From Larsenimonas salina (lineage in GTDB: Bacteria > Pseudomonadota > Gammaproteobacteria > Pseudomonadales > Halomonadaceae), in assembly GCF_023736155.1 (NCBI RefSeq), contig NZ_JAMLJJ010000001.1:1054001-1118000 (forward strand): a stretch of DNA of 64,000 nt. The letters are read 5' to 3'. How positions within the stretch are numbered: position 1 is the first letter of the stretch; every line of letters begins with the position of its first letter. The notes beneath the pieces were generated by a model. The model had not been told where the DNA came from and searched no databases. It saw only the letters and a program-made list of their open reading frames with translations. The position numbers and the translations under genes are program-made. Below, piece by piece: positions 38,338-47,111 of the stretch.

Positions 38338-40062
38338 ATGATCTACACGGTTTCCATCCTGCTTAGCCTGGTGGGCTATTTCATCATCGGCAATCTGGCC
38401 GGCCGGCGCGTTCAACATCTGGACGACTACCTCGTGGCCGGGCGCAACGCGCCGACCTTTCTTATTCTTGGCACACTGGTTGCAAGTTATTTGAGCACCA
38501 GTGCGTTTCTGGGCGAAACCGGCTTTGCCTATCAGGGCTACCCGTTCGTCATGCTGATCTTTGCCGCACTGAGTACCTCGGGCTGCCTGCTCGGCGCGCT
38601 GGTATTCGGCCGCTACCTTCGGCGCAGCAAGGCGCTGACGGTGCCTGAGTATTTCGGTAAGCGCTTCAACTCCCGCCAGGTGCAGCGCATCGCCGGCCTG
38701 ACTACTGTCATCGGGCTTGGCGCCTACCTGCTTGGCGTCATGCAGGGTGCGGGCATCATGTTCCAGGAACTGACGGGCCTGCCCTACTGGGTCGGGCTGG
38801 TGCTGGTGTGGCTGACCTACACCGGCTTCATTTTGTACTCAGGCTCCCCGGGCGTGATGCTGACCGACACGATCATGTTCGTGATCTTCTCGCTCGCCGC
38901 GCTTGGCGGGTCGCTTTATATCATCAATGACCTGGGCGGCTGGCCCGGCGCCGTCAGCGGGCTGCTCGATCAGACCGACAAGCCCGGCATCGCGCTCTGG
39001 CATGGCGTACTCGAGGGCGAAGGCAGCACCTTTTCCTCCCCCGGCGAGGCGCTGATTTGGGGCGTGACGCTTGGTCTTGTGTGGGCGGCGGTACTGGCCG
39101 CGAGCCCGTGGCAATCAAGCCGCTACCTGATGGCGCGCAACGAGCACGTCGTCATGCGCTCGGCAATGCTGACCGCGGTGGCGCTTGCGGTGTTTTACGC
39201 GCTGATGATGATGACCGGCGCGGCGCTCAACCTCTACAACCCGGATCTTGAGGGTGAGCGCGCCATGATCTGGGCGGCGATGAACATCTTGCCGCCATGG
39301 CTTGGCATCGTGATCATCACCGGCGTATTCGCCGCCGGACTGTCGTCCTGCTCGACCTTCCTGTCGATCATCGGTTTCAGCATTTCAAACGACATCCTGC
39401 CGGCCTCAAGCAGCGACGCCGCCGCCATGCGGGCAAGCCGTCTCGCGATTTTGGGCGCGGGTCTGATCGCGCTGATTCTGGCGCTGTTTCAGCCGCCGGC
39501 GGTGATGGCGGTGGTCTGGTTCGCGGCAACGCTTTTTGCCTCGTCCTGGGGGCCGGTGGCGCTGATGAGCGTGTGGAGCAAAACGATTACCGCCGCCGCC
39601 GCCGGCTGGGGATTGATCGTCGGCTTTGTCGGCAACCTGATTCTCTCGCTGATGATCCAGGCCGAATGGATCACACTTCCGGTCTATCTGCACCCGGTGC
39701 TTATAAGCACGGTCGCGGCGCTCATTGCCATCGTGATCGTGTCCCGCTTGACCAGGGTAAGCGAGGAGGAGCGGCGCTACCGCGAGTTCCTGCACCACGA
39801 CGATACCCACGGACTTCCAAGCTGGGCCAACGGCTCACGACTGGTCGCGCTGTGCACCATGCTGTCGGGCATTGGCGTGGGTGTGTTTCTGTGGCGTCAA
39901 TACGCCGACACACTTGCATCGCTTGCCTCGCGTTACGACATTGCATCGAGCGATGTGACCGGAGCCTACGTGCTCGCGGTCGGCTGTGGCGGCATGCTGT
40001 TCATGGCCGGTGCCGTCGGCTTCTGGGTCGTTCGTCGGCACAAATCCGGTCAACCGAGCTAA
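38338..40062 (+). CDS. Sodium:solute symporter family protein
   Basis: The 574-residue membrane protein has about 13 hydrophobic segments and the SSS-family pattern: early GRNAPTFLILGTLVASYLSTSAFLGETGFAY (sodium site and unwound helix), VPEYFGKRF, and FAAGLSSCSTFLSIIGFSISNDI in helix 8-9. It imports an organic solute with sodium, suiting a halophile; the substrate is not readable from sequence. It stands alone, divergent from the chemoreceptor and convergent with catalase over a strong terminator. Confidence 0.88.
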   Translation: MIYTVSILLSLVGYFIIGNLAGRRVQHLDDYLVAGRNAPTFLILGTLVASYLSTSAFLGETGFAYQGYPFVMLIFAALSTSGCLLGALVFGRYLRRSKALTVPEYFGKRFNSRQVQRIAGLTTVIGLGAYLLGVMQGAGIMFQELTGLPYWVGLVLVWLTYTGFILYSGSPGVMLTDTIMFVIFSLAALGGSLYIINDLGGWPGAVSGLLDQTDKPGIALWHGVLEGEGSTFSSPGEALIWGVTLGLVWAAVLAASPWQSSRYLMARNEHVVMRSAMLTAVALAVFYALMMMTGAALNLYNPDLEGERAMIWAAMNILPPWLGIVIITGVFAAGLSSCSTFLSIIGFSISNDILPASSSDAAAMRASRLAILGAGLIALILALFQPPAVMAVVWFAATLFASSWGPVALMSVWSKTITAAAAGWGLIVGFVGNLILSLMIQAEWITLPVYLHPVLISTVAALIAIVIVSRLTRVSEEERRYREFLHHDDTHGLPSWANGSRLVALCTMLSGIGVGVFLWRQYADTLASLASRYDIASSDVTGAYVLAVGCGGMLFMAGAVGFWVVRRHKSGQPS

Positions 40063-40093
40063 AGCCTCGGCATTCAACGCGTCTTGTCATGCA

Positions 40094-40130
40094 TAAAAAA
40101 ACCCGCGCTCAAGCGCGGGTTCTCTTTTTT
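40094..40130. terminator. Bidirectional terminator between symporter and catalase genes
   Basis: AACCCGCGCT and AGCGCGGGTT pair around a 2-nt loop with A-run left and T-run right (interrupted by one C). Confidence 0.92.
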
Positions 40131-40156
40131 CGATCACTTACCGGTACATATCGAAA

Positions 40157-41620
40157 TCAGCCGTTGCGGTTGGCCGTTACGCCGTCACGCACACGCTTGC
40201 CGATGGTGGCATCGACGTTGTCCCAGTATTCGAACACGCGTGAAAGCACCGGCTCTTCGACATCGGCGCTGACGTGGCCGACGATGTTGCTGACCAGACG
40301 GTCACGAGCAGCGTCGTCCATGACCTTGTTAACCAGATCGTTGGCCTGGCTGAAGTCGTCGTCGTCCTGACGCTTGGTGTAGGCCGCCCGCACGAACTCG
40401 CCATCGGCTTCCCAGGTGGCGTCTTCCGGATAGCGTTCCGGTTGCGCCGCTGCGCCGCCCTTGCTGTTCGGGGCGTAAACGGGGTCGCTTGCCAAACGAA
40501 TGCGCATTTCACCGCCCTTGGCGTAGCTGTTGACCTCGTTGATCGGCGTATTGACCGGAATGTGCTTGTAATTGACCCCAAGACGCGCCCGGTGGGCGTC
40601 GGCGTAGGAAATGACACGCGCCAAAAGCATCTTGTCCGGCGAGAAGCCCGTGCCAGGGACCGAGTTGTTCGGCTCGAACGCGGCCTGCTCGATCTGGCTG
40701 TGGAAATCGGTCGGGTTGCGATCAAGCGTCAGCTTACCGACCTTGATCAGCGGATAATCCTCGTGCGGCCAGATCTTGGTCAAATCGAACGGGTTGATGC
40801 GATAGGTCTTGGCGTCCTCGAACGGCATGATCTGCATGTGCAGCGTCCAGGACGGGCAGTCGCCATTTTTGATCGAGTTAAAGAGATCACGGCGGTGATA
40901 GTCCGGATCGGTGCCGTCCATCTTGACCGCTTCTTCCTGGGTCATGCACTCGATGCCCTGGTCGGTCTTGAAGTGGTACTTGACCCAGAACCGCTCGCCG
41001 CCTTCGTTGACCCACATGTAGGTGTGGCTCGAATAGCCGTTCATGTGGCGCCAGGTGCGCGGAATACCGCGATCGCCCATCAGCCAGGTCACCTGATGCG
41101 CCGATTCCGGCGAGAGCGACCAGAAGTCCCACTGCATGTCGTGGTCACGAAGACCATTGTCGGCGCGGCGCTTCTGAGAATGGATGAAGTGCTGGAACTT
41201 CAGCGGGTCACGCACGAAAAAGACCGGCGTGTTGTTGCCGACCATATCGAAGTTGCCCTCTTCGGTATAAAACTTCAGTGCGAAGCCGCGTGGGTCACGC
41301 CAAGTATCGGGACTGCCGCTTTCGCCGGCAACGGTCGAGAACCGGGCGACCACCTCGGTCTTGGCCCCTTTTTGAAGGAACTTGGCCTTGGTGTATTTAC
41401 TGACGTCTTCGGTTACCTCGAAATGGCCGAATGCGCCGCTGCCCTTGGCATGGGGCTGGCGGTCGGGAATCATTTCACGGTTGAACGCCGCCATTTGCTC
41501 CATGAGATAATGATCATGAAGGACGATTGGGCCATCCGGGCCAACCGAGAGGGAATATTCATCACTGGAAACCGGAATACCGGCATCTGTAGTCGTGGGC
41601 TTTCGATTATCGTTAGACAC
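40157..41620 (-). CDS. katA: Catalase (haem, small-subunit type)
   Basis: Monofunctional catalase of 487 residues degrading hydrogen peroxide. Catalytic His57 is in [12 protein letters not shown], the distal Asn in [13 protein letters not shown], and the haem-ligand Tyr in [13 protein letters not shown]. Length matches small-subunit clade 3 catalases. The start is taken as GTG at 41620 ([14 protein letters not shown]) with GGAG 8 nt upstream. The long divergent space to cyoA may hold its control sites. Confidence 0.95.
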   Translation of the reverse strand: MSNDNRKPTTTDAGIPVSSDEYSLSVGPDGPIVLHDHYLMEQMAAFNREMIPDRQPHAKGSGAFGHFEVTEDVSKYTKAKFLQKGAKTEVVARFSTVAGESGSPDTWRDPRGFALKFYTEEGNFDMVGNNTPVFFVRDPLKFQHFIHSQKRRADNGLRDHDMQWDFWSLSPESAHQVTWLMGDRGIPRTWRHMNGYSSHTYMWVNEGGERFWVKYHFKTDQGIECMTQEEAVKMDGTDPDYHRRDLFNSIKNGDCPSWTLHMQIMPFEDAKTYRINPFDLTKIWPHEDYPLIKVGKLTLDRNPTDFHSQIEQAAFEPNNSVPGTGFSPDKMLLARVISYADAHRARLGVNYKHIPVNTPINEVNSYAKGGEMRIRLASDPVYAPNSKGGAAAQPERYPEDATWEADGEFVRAAYTKRQDDDDFSQANDLVNKVMDDAARDRLVSNIVGHVSADVEEPVLSRVFEYWDNVDATIGKRVRDGVTANRNG

Positions 41621-41911
41621 GGTCAACTCTCCATAAAGCTAGTCAAGGCATCCTGCCTTTGGGTCGACAGACATTCGTGTTATCCAATGCCTGCTCAGGA
41701 CACCCATGTTGCATTCTGATCCGCTGGCATCAGCGTAGTCGCTTTAACGCCTCGATGCCGTCTCGACCATAGCACCAAACGCTGGATAACCACACAGCCG
41801 CCCTTGGCCCTATTCGGTGCTCACACCGTGCTTACGCAACCCGACCCTGCTCCCGAGCCCCCGTCAGGCCTCGCTTTTCAAGCGAAAAATGAAATCAGAA
41901 ACCACATATTG

Positions 41912-41948
41912 ATAGCCTTTAACTATAAATGTCATCTAAAAGCCTCAT
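41912..41948. promoter_or_regulatory. OxyR-like operator (ATAG-N7-CTAT) upstream of the cyo promoter
   Basis: ATAG-N7-CTAT is perfect at 41912-41926, and a weak second half ATCT-N7-TCAT follows after 7 bases, the spacing of OxyR tetramer sites. It ends 14 nt before the -35 of the cyo promoter and is about 290 nt from katA. Confidence 0.45.
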
Positions 41949-41962
41949 GACCGAAATCTACT

Positions 41963-41991
41963 TTGAAAGATGACGCAACCTCTTCAATACT
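41963..41991 (+). promoter_or_regulatory. Sigma-70 promoter of cyoABCD
   Basis: TTGAAA (41963-41968), 17-nt spacer, AATACT (41986-41991), about 50 nt before the cyoA start. Confidence 0.6.
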
Positions 41992-42045
41992 AAGGCTCAC
42001 CTAAGGGAGTGGCAGGATCCTCCACCCCCGACGAATCAAACATGG

Positions 42046-43047
42046 ATGTCGGAGCCGTCAGTGAATTCCCCACCCGCCTCATGCCAGCGAACTGCCTTTC
42101 GTTGGCTGCTTTCGCTCGTCGCTGTATCTGCTTTCGCGCTTTTAAGCGGGTGTGATCGTCTTCCCGGTTTTCTAAATCCGGGCGGTCCGATCGCGCATGC
42201 TCAACGCGAGCACCTGGGCTTCGTAATATTGATGGTCATGATCGTGGTGCTTCCGGTGCTTGTGCTGACGCCCTGGCTGGTCTGGCGCTACCGCTACTCG
42301 GGCCAGGCGCGTTATCGCCCGCGCTGGAGCTTTTCCAAGCTGATCGACGTGTTGATCTGGGGCGTTCCGGTCGTTGTTGTCGGCGTGCTGTCGGTGGTGC
42401 TGTGGCAAAAGACGATCGCCCTCGACCCTTATAAACCCATCGAAAGTGACAAGGCGCCGCTCGAGGTGCAGGTGATCGGCTTTGATTGGAAGTGGCTGTT
42501 CATCTACCCGGACCAGGGCGTTGCCACGCTTGGCCGGCTCATTCTTCCGACCGACCGGCCGGTGTCGTTCACCCTGACCTCGGCCACCGTCATGCAGACG
42601 TTTTTCATTCCGGCACTGGGCAGCCAGATCGACGTCATGAACCGAATGGTGACCCGTCTCAACCTTATTGCCGAGCGCGAAGGCAACTTCATGGGACGCA
42701 ATATCCAGTACAACGGCGAGGGGTTCTACAAACAGCAGTTCACGACCCAGACCGTCAGCCAGAACCGGTTTGATACCTTCATCGACCAGATCCGTACGCA
42801 GGGTCACACGCTTGACCAAAGCGCCTACACGCTTCTTAAAGCGCAAAACACCTGGAAAGACGTCGCCAACGCACTGAGCGATGACCCACCACCGCCGGCG
42901 CCGATGGTGGCCTTCAGTCAGATTCCAGACGGCCTGTTTCACGCCATCGCCCGGCACCAGCCGGTCGATTGGGCAAGCCTTGCCGAGTCAAGCGAGGCCG
43001 CATCTGATACGTCAGAGCGCGACATTCAAGAGAGGAACACCCAGTGA
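42046..43047 (+). CDS. cyoA: Cytochrome bo3 ubiquinol oxidase subunit II
   Basis: Subunit II of the proton-pumping quinol oxidase. The 333-residue protein has a lipoprotein signal with lipobox Cys36 (ALLSGC), two membrane helices (about 60-80 and 100-125) and a periplasmic cupredoxin domain lacking the CuA ligands, as expected for quinol oxidases. The COX_ARM-like end follows FFIPALGSQIDVM and MGRNIQYNGEGF. It heads cyoABCD; its stop overlaps the cyoB ATG (ATGA-type, 4 nt). Confidence 0.95.
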   Translation: MSEPSVNSPPASCQRTAFRWLLSLVAVSAFALLSGCDRLPGFLNPGGPIAHAQREHLGFVILMVMIVVLPVLVLTPWLVWRYRYSGQARYRPRWSFSKLIDVLIWGVPVVVVGVLSVVLWQKTIALDPYKPIESDKAPLEVQVIGFDWKWLFIYPDQGVATLGRLILPTDRPVSFTLTSATVMQTFFIPALGSQIDVMNRMVTRLNLIAEREGNFMGRNIQYNGEGFYKQQFTTQTVSQNRFDTFIDQIRTQGHTLDQSAYTLLKAQNTWKDVANALSDDPPPPAPMVAFSQIPDGLFHAIARHQPVDWASLAESSEAASDTSERDIQERNTQ

Positions 43048-45149
43048 CCAACGAGTCTTCATTTCTGCTCGGCCGACTCGGCTGGGACGCCCTGCCGTTT
43101 TGGGACATGATCCAAAACCCCACTCGAGAATCCATCATCAACGGCATTATCGCCTCGGGCGCCGCCGGTATGGTGGTACTTGGCGCGCTTGCCGCCATGG
43201 CGTTGATCACCTGGTATGGCAAGTGGAAGGTGCTCTGGTGCGACTGGCTCACAAGCGTCGATCACAAGAAAATCGGCATCATGTTCATCGTGATTGCGCT
43301 GCTCATGCTTTTACGCGCCGTCATCGAAGCCGCGTTCATGCGCGCTCAGCAAGCCTTCGGCCTCGGCGGCGGGTTTCTGTCGCCCGAGCATTACGGGCAG
43401 CTCTTCACCACCCACGGCACCATCATGATCTTTTTCATGGCGATGCCGTTTCTGACCGGGCTGATCAACTTCGTGATGCCGCTTCAGATCGGCGCACGGG
43501 ATCTGGCGTTTCCGGTGCTCAATTCGGTAAGTTTCGGCCTGACCGCCGCCGGCGCCGCGCTGATGATGATCTCGCTGGTGCTGGCGCCGTTTTCAACCGG
43601 CGGCTGGACCGGCTATCCGCCGTTCACCGAGCTTCAGGCCAACCCCGGACCGGGGGTGGATTACTGGATCTGGGGGGTGACGCTCTCGACGCTCTCCTCG
43701 ACCTTTTCAGGCATCAACTTCGCCGTGACGATCTATAAAAAGCGCGCCCCAGGCATGACACTGATGCGTATGCCGCTGTTCTGCTGGACCGCGCTTTGCA
43801 CCTCGATTCTGATGATCTTCGGCATGCCCCCGCTGACGGTGGCCACGGGCCTTCTGGCGCTGGATCGCTACCTGGACTTCCACATGTTTACCGCCGACCT
43901 TGGCGGCAACATGATGAACTACATCAACCTGTTCTGGGCCTTCGGCCACCCGGAAGTCTACATCCTGATCCTGCCGGCGTTCGGAGTGTTTTCGGAAGTG
44001 TTCTCGACCTTCTCGGGCAAGCGCCTTTACGGCTACACAGCGCTGGTGATCGCGACCATGGCCATTGCCGTGCTGTCGTTTACCGTCTGGCTCCACCACT
44101 TCTTCACCATGGGGCAAAGTGCCCACATCAACGCCGTGTTCGGCATCGCGACCATGCTGATCGGCATTCCGACCGGGGTGAAGATCTTCGACTGGATGCT
44201 GACCATGTATCGGGGGCGCGTGCGTTTGACGGTGCCGATGGTCTACGCCGTGGGCTTTCTGATTCTGTTCTCCATCGGCGGGCTCTCCGGCATCATTCTG
44301 GCAACGCCCAGCATCGACTATCAGATTCACAACTCGCTGTTTCTGGTGGCCCACTTTCACAACATGCTCATTCCGGGCCTGTTGTTCGGGATGCTGGCCG
44401 GCTACACCTACTGGTTCTCCAAGGCGTTCGGTTTCCAGCTCGATGCCCGCTGGGGCTATCGCGCAGCCTGGAGCTGGATTGTCGGTTTCATGCTGGCGTT
44501 CTTTCCGCTGTACGCCCTTGGCCTTCTTGGCATGCCGCGGCGAACCGTGGCGTTTTTCGACCCCGTCTATCTGCCCTGGACCATCGCTGCGGGCCTTGGC
44601 GCACTGATTATTCTGTACGCGATCGTTTGCCTCATGGCGCAGCTCTGGGTCAGCATCAAGCGCCGCGCCGCCCTCGCCACTCCCGGCGGCGACCCCTGGG
44701 ATGGGCGAAGCCTTGAATGGGATACGCCCTCCCCGGTGCCTGAATACAATTTCCCGGTGCTGCCGCAGGTCAACAGCCACGACGCCTTCTACCGGCAAAA
44801 ATGCGACGGTGCCCCGCATGAGTCCCCTGCGCGCTACGAGCCGATCATCATGCCCAGAAACACCGCCATGGGCGTGATCATCGGCGTAAGCGGCACCGCC
44901 GTCGGCTTTGGATTGACCTGGCACATGTGGTGGCTGGCCCTGGCGTTCACCGGGGTGGCGCTTATTGCCATGATCGCGCGTGGTTTCGTGCGCAACACCA
45001 CCTGGACCCTTGACGCCGAGGCGATCGAGCGCCAGCAACGCGCGTGGGCACATCAGCTCGAGCAGTTCGAACCGATCACACGTCAATGGGAACAGAGCGA
45101 GGCCAACCGCGGCGTACCCGTTCCGCCCAAGGAAGGAGCGATTCAATGA
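43044..45149 (+). CDS. cyoB: Cytochrome bo3 ubiquinol oxidase subunit I
   Basis: Catalytic subunit of 701 residues with about 15 membrane helices binding haem b, haem o3 and CuB. Ligand motifs are visible: HGTIMIFFMAMPF (low-spin haem), WAFGHPEVYILILP (CuB His-Tyr crosslink and K channel), HHFFTMG (CuB), and VAHFHNML (both haems). The extended N-terminus and C-terminus, beyond the 12-helix core, are those of CyoB. Starts within the cyoA stop and overlaps cyoC by 4 nt. Confidence 0.98.
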   Translation: MTNESSFLLGRLGWDALPFWDMIQNPTRESIINGIIASGAAGMVVLGALAAMALITWYGKWKVLWCDWLTSVDHKKIGIMFIVIALLMLLRAVIEAAFMRAQQAFGLGGGFLSPEHYGQLFTTHGTIMIFFMAMPFLTGLINFVMPLQIGARDLAFPVLNSVSFGLTAAGAALMMISLVLAPFSTGGWTGYPPFTELQANPGPGVDYWIWGVTLSTLSSTFSGINFAVTIYKKRAPGMTLMRMPLFCWTALCTSILMIFGMPPLTVATGLLALDRYLDFHMFTADLGGNMMNYINLFWAFGHPEVYILILPAFGVFSEVFSTFSGKRLYGYTALVIATMAIAVLSFTVWLHHFFTMGQSAHINAVFGIATMLIGIPTGVKIFDWMLTMYRGRVRLTVPMVYAVGFLILFSIGGLSGIILATPSIDYQIHNSLFLVAHFHNMLIPGLLFGMLAGYTYWFSKAFGFQLDARWGYRAAWSWIVGFMLAFFPLYALGLLGMPRRTVAFFDPVYLPWTIAAGLGALIILYAIVCLMAQLWVSIKRRAALATPGGDPWDGRSLEWDTPSPVPEYNFPVLPQVNSHDAFYRQKCDGAPHESPARYEPIIMPRNTAMGVIIGVSGTAVGFGLTWHMWWLALAFTGVALIAMIARGFVRNTTWTLDAEAIERQQRAWAHQLEQFEPITRQWEQSEANRGVPVPPKEGAIQ

Positions 45150-45781
45150 CCACGCACACCGCAGGCGCCTCGACGCGCCACCCGGGGCTCAATCTGGGCG
45201 AGCCGCACGAGGAGGCTCACAGCGCCAACGAAGAACTGGTGTTCGGGTTCTGGGTCTTCATGATGAGCGACTTCATCATCTTCGGGCTGCTGTTTGCCAC
45301 CTACGTCACCATGCTCGGCGGCACTGCCGGTGGCCCGGGCCCGAGTGACCTGCTGGAAATGAAGGGTGCCTTCATCGAAACAATGCTGCTGCTCGCCAGC
45401 AGTTTTACCTTCGGGATGGCGTCGCTGTCGCTTAAATACCATCAAGGCACGGCGAAACTGATCGGCTGGCTGGTGGTGACGCTTCTGCTCGGGCTCGGCT
45501 TCATCGCCCACGAGCTCAAGGACTTTCACACCATGTTCAGCGAAGGCGGCTACCCCAGCCGCAGCGGCTATCTTTCAGCGTTTTTCTCGCTGGTGCCACT
45601 TCACGGCCTGCACGTGGCCGGGGCGTGTCTCTGGATGCTGGCGATCTTCGGGCAGATGGCGGTTCATGGCATCGATACTCAGGTCAAGACCGGCCTCACC
45701 CGGCTTGCAATTCTTTGGCACTTTCTCGACATCGTCTGGATCGTGATCTTTTCGCTGGTGTATCTGGGGGGGCTGACCTGA
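45146..45781 (+). CDS. cyoC: Cytochrome bo3 ubiquinol oxidase subunit III
   Basis: 211-residue subunit III with five membrane helices (from ELVFGFWVFMMSDFIIF to IVWIVIFSLVYLGGL). The start ATG overlaps the cyoB stop (ATGA), and its stop overlaps the cyoD ATG (TGATG). It stabilises the oxidase; no redox centre expected. Confidence 0.96.
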   Translation: MTTHTAGASTRHPGLNLGEPHEEAHSANEELVFGFWVFMMSDFIIFGLLFATYVTMLGGTAGGPGPSDLLEMKGAFIETMLLLASSFTFGMASLSLKYHQGTAKLIGWLVVTLLLGLGFIAHELKDFHTMFSEGGYPSRSGYLSAFFSLVPLHGLHVAGACLWMLAIFGQMAVHGIDTQVKTGLTRLAILWHFLDIVWIVIFSLVYLGGLT

Positions 45782-46200
45782 TGCGCGCGCACGAGTCAAA
45801 CGCTCAAGACACCCAAACCCTTGATCAGAACACCGACCAAAACACGCAGGCGCAGAAACGTGGCCACGATGACGAGGACCTGGCCCGAGAGCGCCAGCGC
45901 GAGTTTCGAAGCTACGGCTGGGGGCTTTTTCTATCGCTTGTGCTGACGCTGATTCCCTTCGGCGTGGCCGCGTTCGTGCCGCTGCCATCGATTGCCCATT
46001 GGATCATCATCGGCGAATGCGCGGTGGTTCAGATCATCGTGCACTTTCGATTTTTCCTGCACATCTCGTTTTCACGCAACACCCGCGAAGACCTGCAGCT
46101 GATCCTGTTCACCGTGCTGATCATCACCATTCTCGCAGGCGGCACGCTCTGGATCCTGTTCGATCTCTACTACCGGATGATGCCCGGCATGGCGCCCTAG
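45781..46200 (+). CDS. cyoD: Cytochrome bo3 ubiquinol oxidase subunit IV
   Basis: 139-residue subunit IV with three membrane helices (SYGWGLFLSLVLTLIPFGVA; IIGECAVVQIIVHFRFFLH; LQLILFTVLIITILAGGTLWI). It has a hydrophilic Gln/Asp-rich N-terminus of about 40 residues, longer than in E. coli. It ends the operon: cyoE (haem O synthase) does not follow. Confidence 0.95.
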   Translation: MRAHESNAQDTQTLDQNTDQNTQAQKRGHDDEDLARERQREFRSYGWGLFLSLVLTLIPFGVAAFVPLPSIAHWIIIGECAVVQIIVHFRFFLHISFSRNTREDLQLILFTVLIITILAGGTLWILFDLYYRMMPGMAP

Positions 46201-46210
46201 GCTTCAAAAA

Positions 46211-46236
46211 AAAGCGCCCTACGGGGCGCTTTCTAC
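46211..46236. terminator. Bidirectional terminator after cyoD
   Basis: AAAGCGCCC-TAC-GGGGCGCTTT hairpin with an upstream A-run that acts as the T tract for the opposite gene phzF-like. Confidence 0.88.
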
Positions 46237-46250
46237 ATCAATGAAACGCT

Positions 46251-47042
46251 TTACCGCGCGTCAGGAAGCGTTACCACGGCTTCAAAATAATCCACCGCCT
46301 GGCCGATCAGTCCGACGCGGTCCCCCTCGACCACGCACGTAAGCTCACCAAGGCGCTCTGAAACCTGGTGGGCCGTAAGCGTGGTCTTGCCAAGCCGCTC
46401 GGCCCAGTAAGGCGCCAGCTCGCAGTGCGCCGAACCGGTGACCGGGTCTTCCGGCACATCGAGCTCGGGGAAGAACGCCCGGCTGACAAAATCCACATGA
46501 TCACCCGGGGCAGTGACCACAACTCCTCGCTTGCCGAGCCCATGCCAATGGGAAAGCTTGGGCGTGAGCGCGCGCACCTGCTGCTCGTTTTCAAGCACCA
46601 CCACGATATCGAACGCCGCATGCACCTCGGAGGGCGTCACGCCAAGCCCTTCGAGCAACGCCGGTGACGCCTCGAACGGCTCGGGCATCGCGGCCGGGAA
46701 ATTCATGCGGTAACCCAAGTCAAGCTTCGAGACAAAAAGCGGGCCGCTTCGGGTGTCAAAGCGAAGCGTGTGCTCGGTCGCGCCTAGATGGGTAAAGAGC
46801 ACGTGGGCGGTGGCAAGCGTTGCGTGCCCGCAGAGCATTTCTTCATCCTTGGGCGTGAACCAGCGAAGCCGATAGCCCTCGCCCTCCGGCACGAAAAACG
46901 CGGTCTCGGACAGATTATTTTCAGAAGCGATCGCCTGAAGCGTGGCCTCTGGCAACCACTCGGTCAGCGGGCACACCGCCGCCGGATTCCCTCTGAACAG
47001 CTCGCTCGTGAACGCGTCGACCTGGTACATCGAAATGCGCAT
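46251..47042 (-). CDS. PhzF-family isomerase
   Basis: The 263-residue protein belongs to the PhzF/YddE diaminopimelate epimerase-fold family. It begins with the family pattern MYQVDAFTSELFRGNPAAVC, has the catalytic Glu in NNLSETAFF, and the second-domain motif VTGSAHCELAPYWAERLGK. No phenazine genes are near, so it is a housekeeping-type paralogue of unknown substrate. It converges on cyoABCD and lies 69 nt downstream of hemY on the same strand. Confidence 0.88.
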   Translation of the reverse strand: MRISMYQVDAFTSELFRGNPAAVCPLTEWLPEATLQAIASENNLSETAFFVPEGEGYRLRWFTPKDEEMLCGHATLATAHVLFTHLGATEHTLRFDTRSGPLFVSKLDLGYRMNFPAAMPEPFEASPALLEGLGVTPSEVHAAFDIVVVLENEQQVRALTPKLSHWHGLGKRGVVVTAPGDHVDFVSRAFFPELDVPEDPVTGSAHCELAPYWAERLGKTTLTAHQVSERLGELTCVVEGDRVGLIGQAVDYFEAVVTLPDAR

Positions 47043-47111
47043 CTCATCTCCCTGGCGTGTGCCAGCACCCGCTGGTGCTGTGTGATTGCTTCTGACGTGG
47101 TCGTTTACGTT

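Larger units (their letters stand above)
41621..42045. other. Divergent regulatory region between katA and cyoA
   Basis: 425 bases without a gene. An OxyR-like palindrome (41912-41948) lies just before a good sigma-70 promoter facing cyoA (41963-41991). I found no convincing promoter for katA within the 100 nt before its start. Confidence 0.6.

Noticed and set aside
43707-45146. 480-codon minus-strand frame inside cyoB
   Set aside because: High-GC antisense frame with His/Gln-rich low-complexity translation; the plus strand is clearly cyoB.
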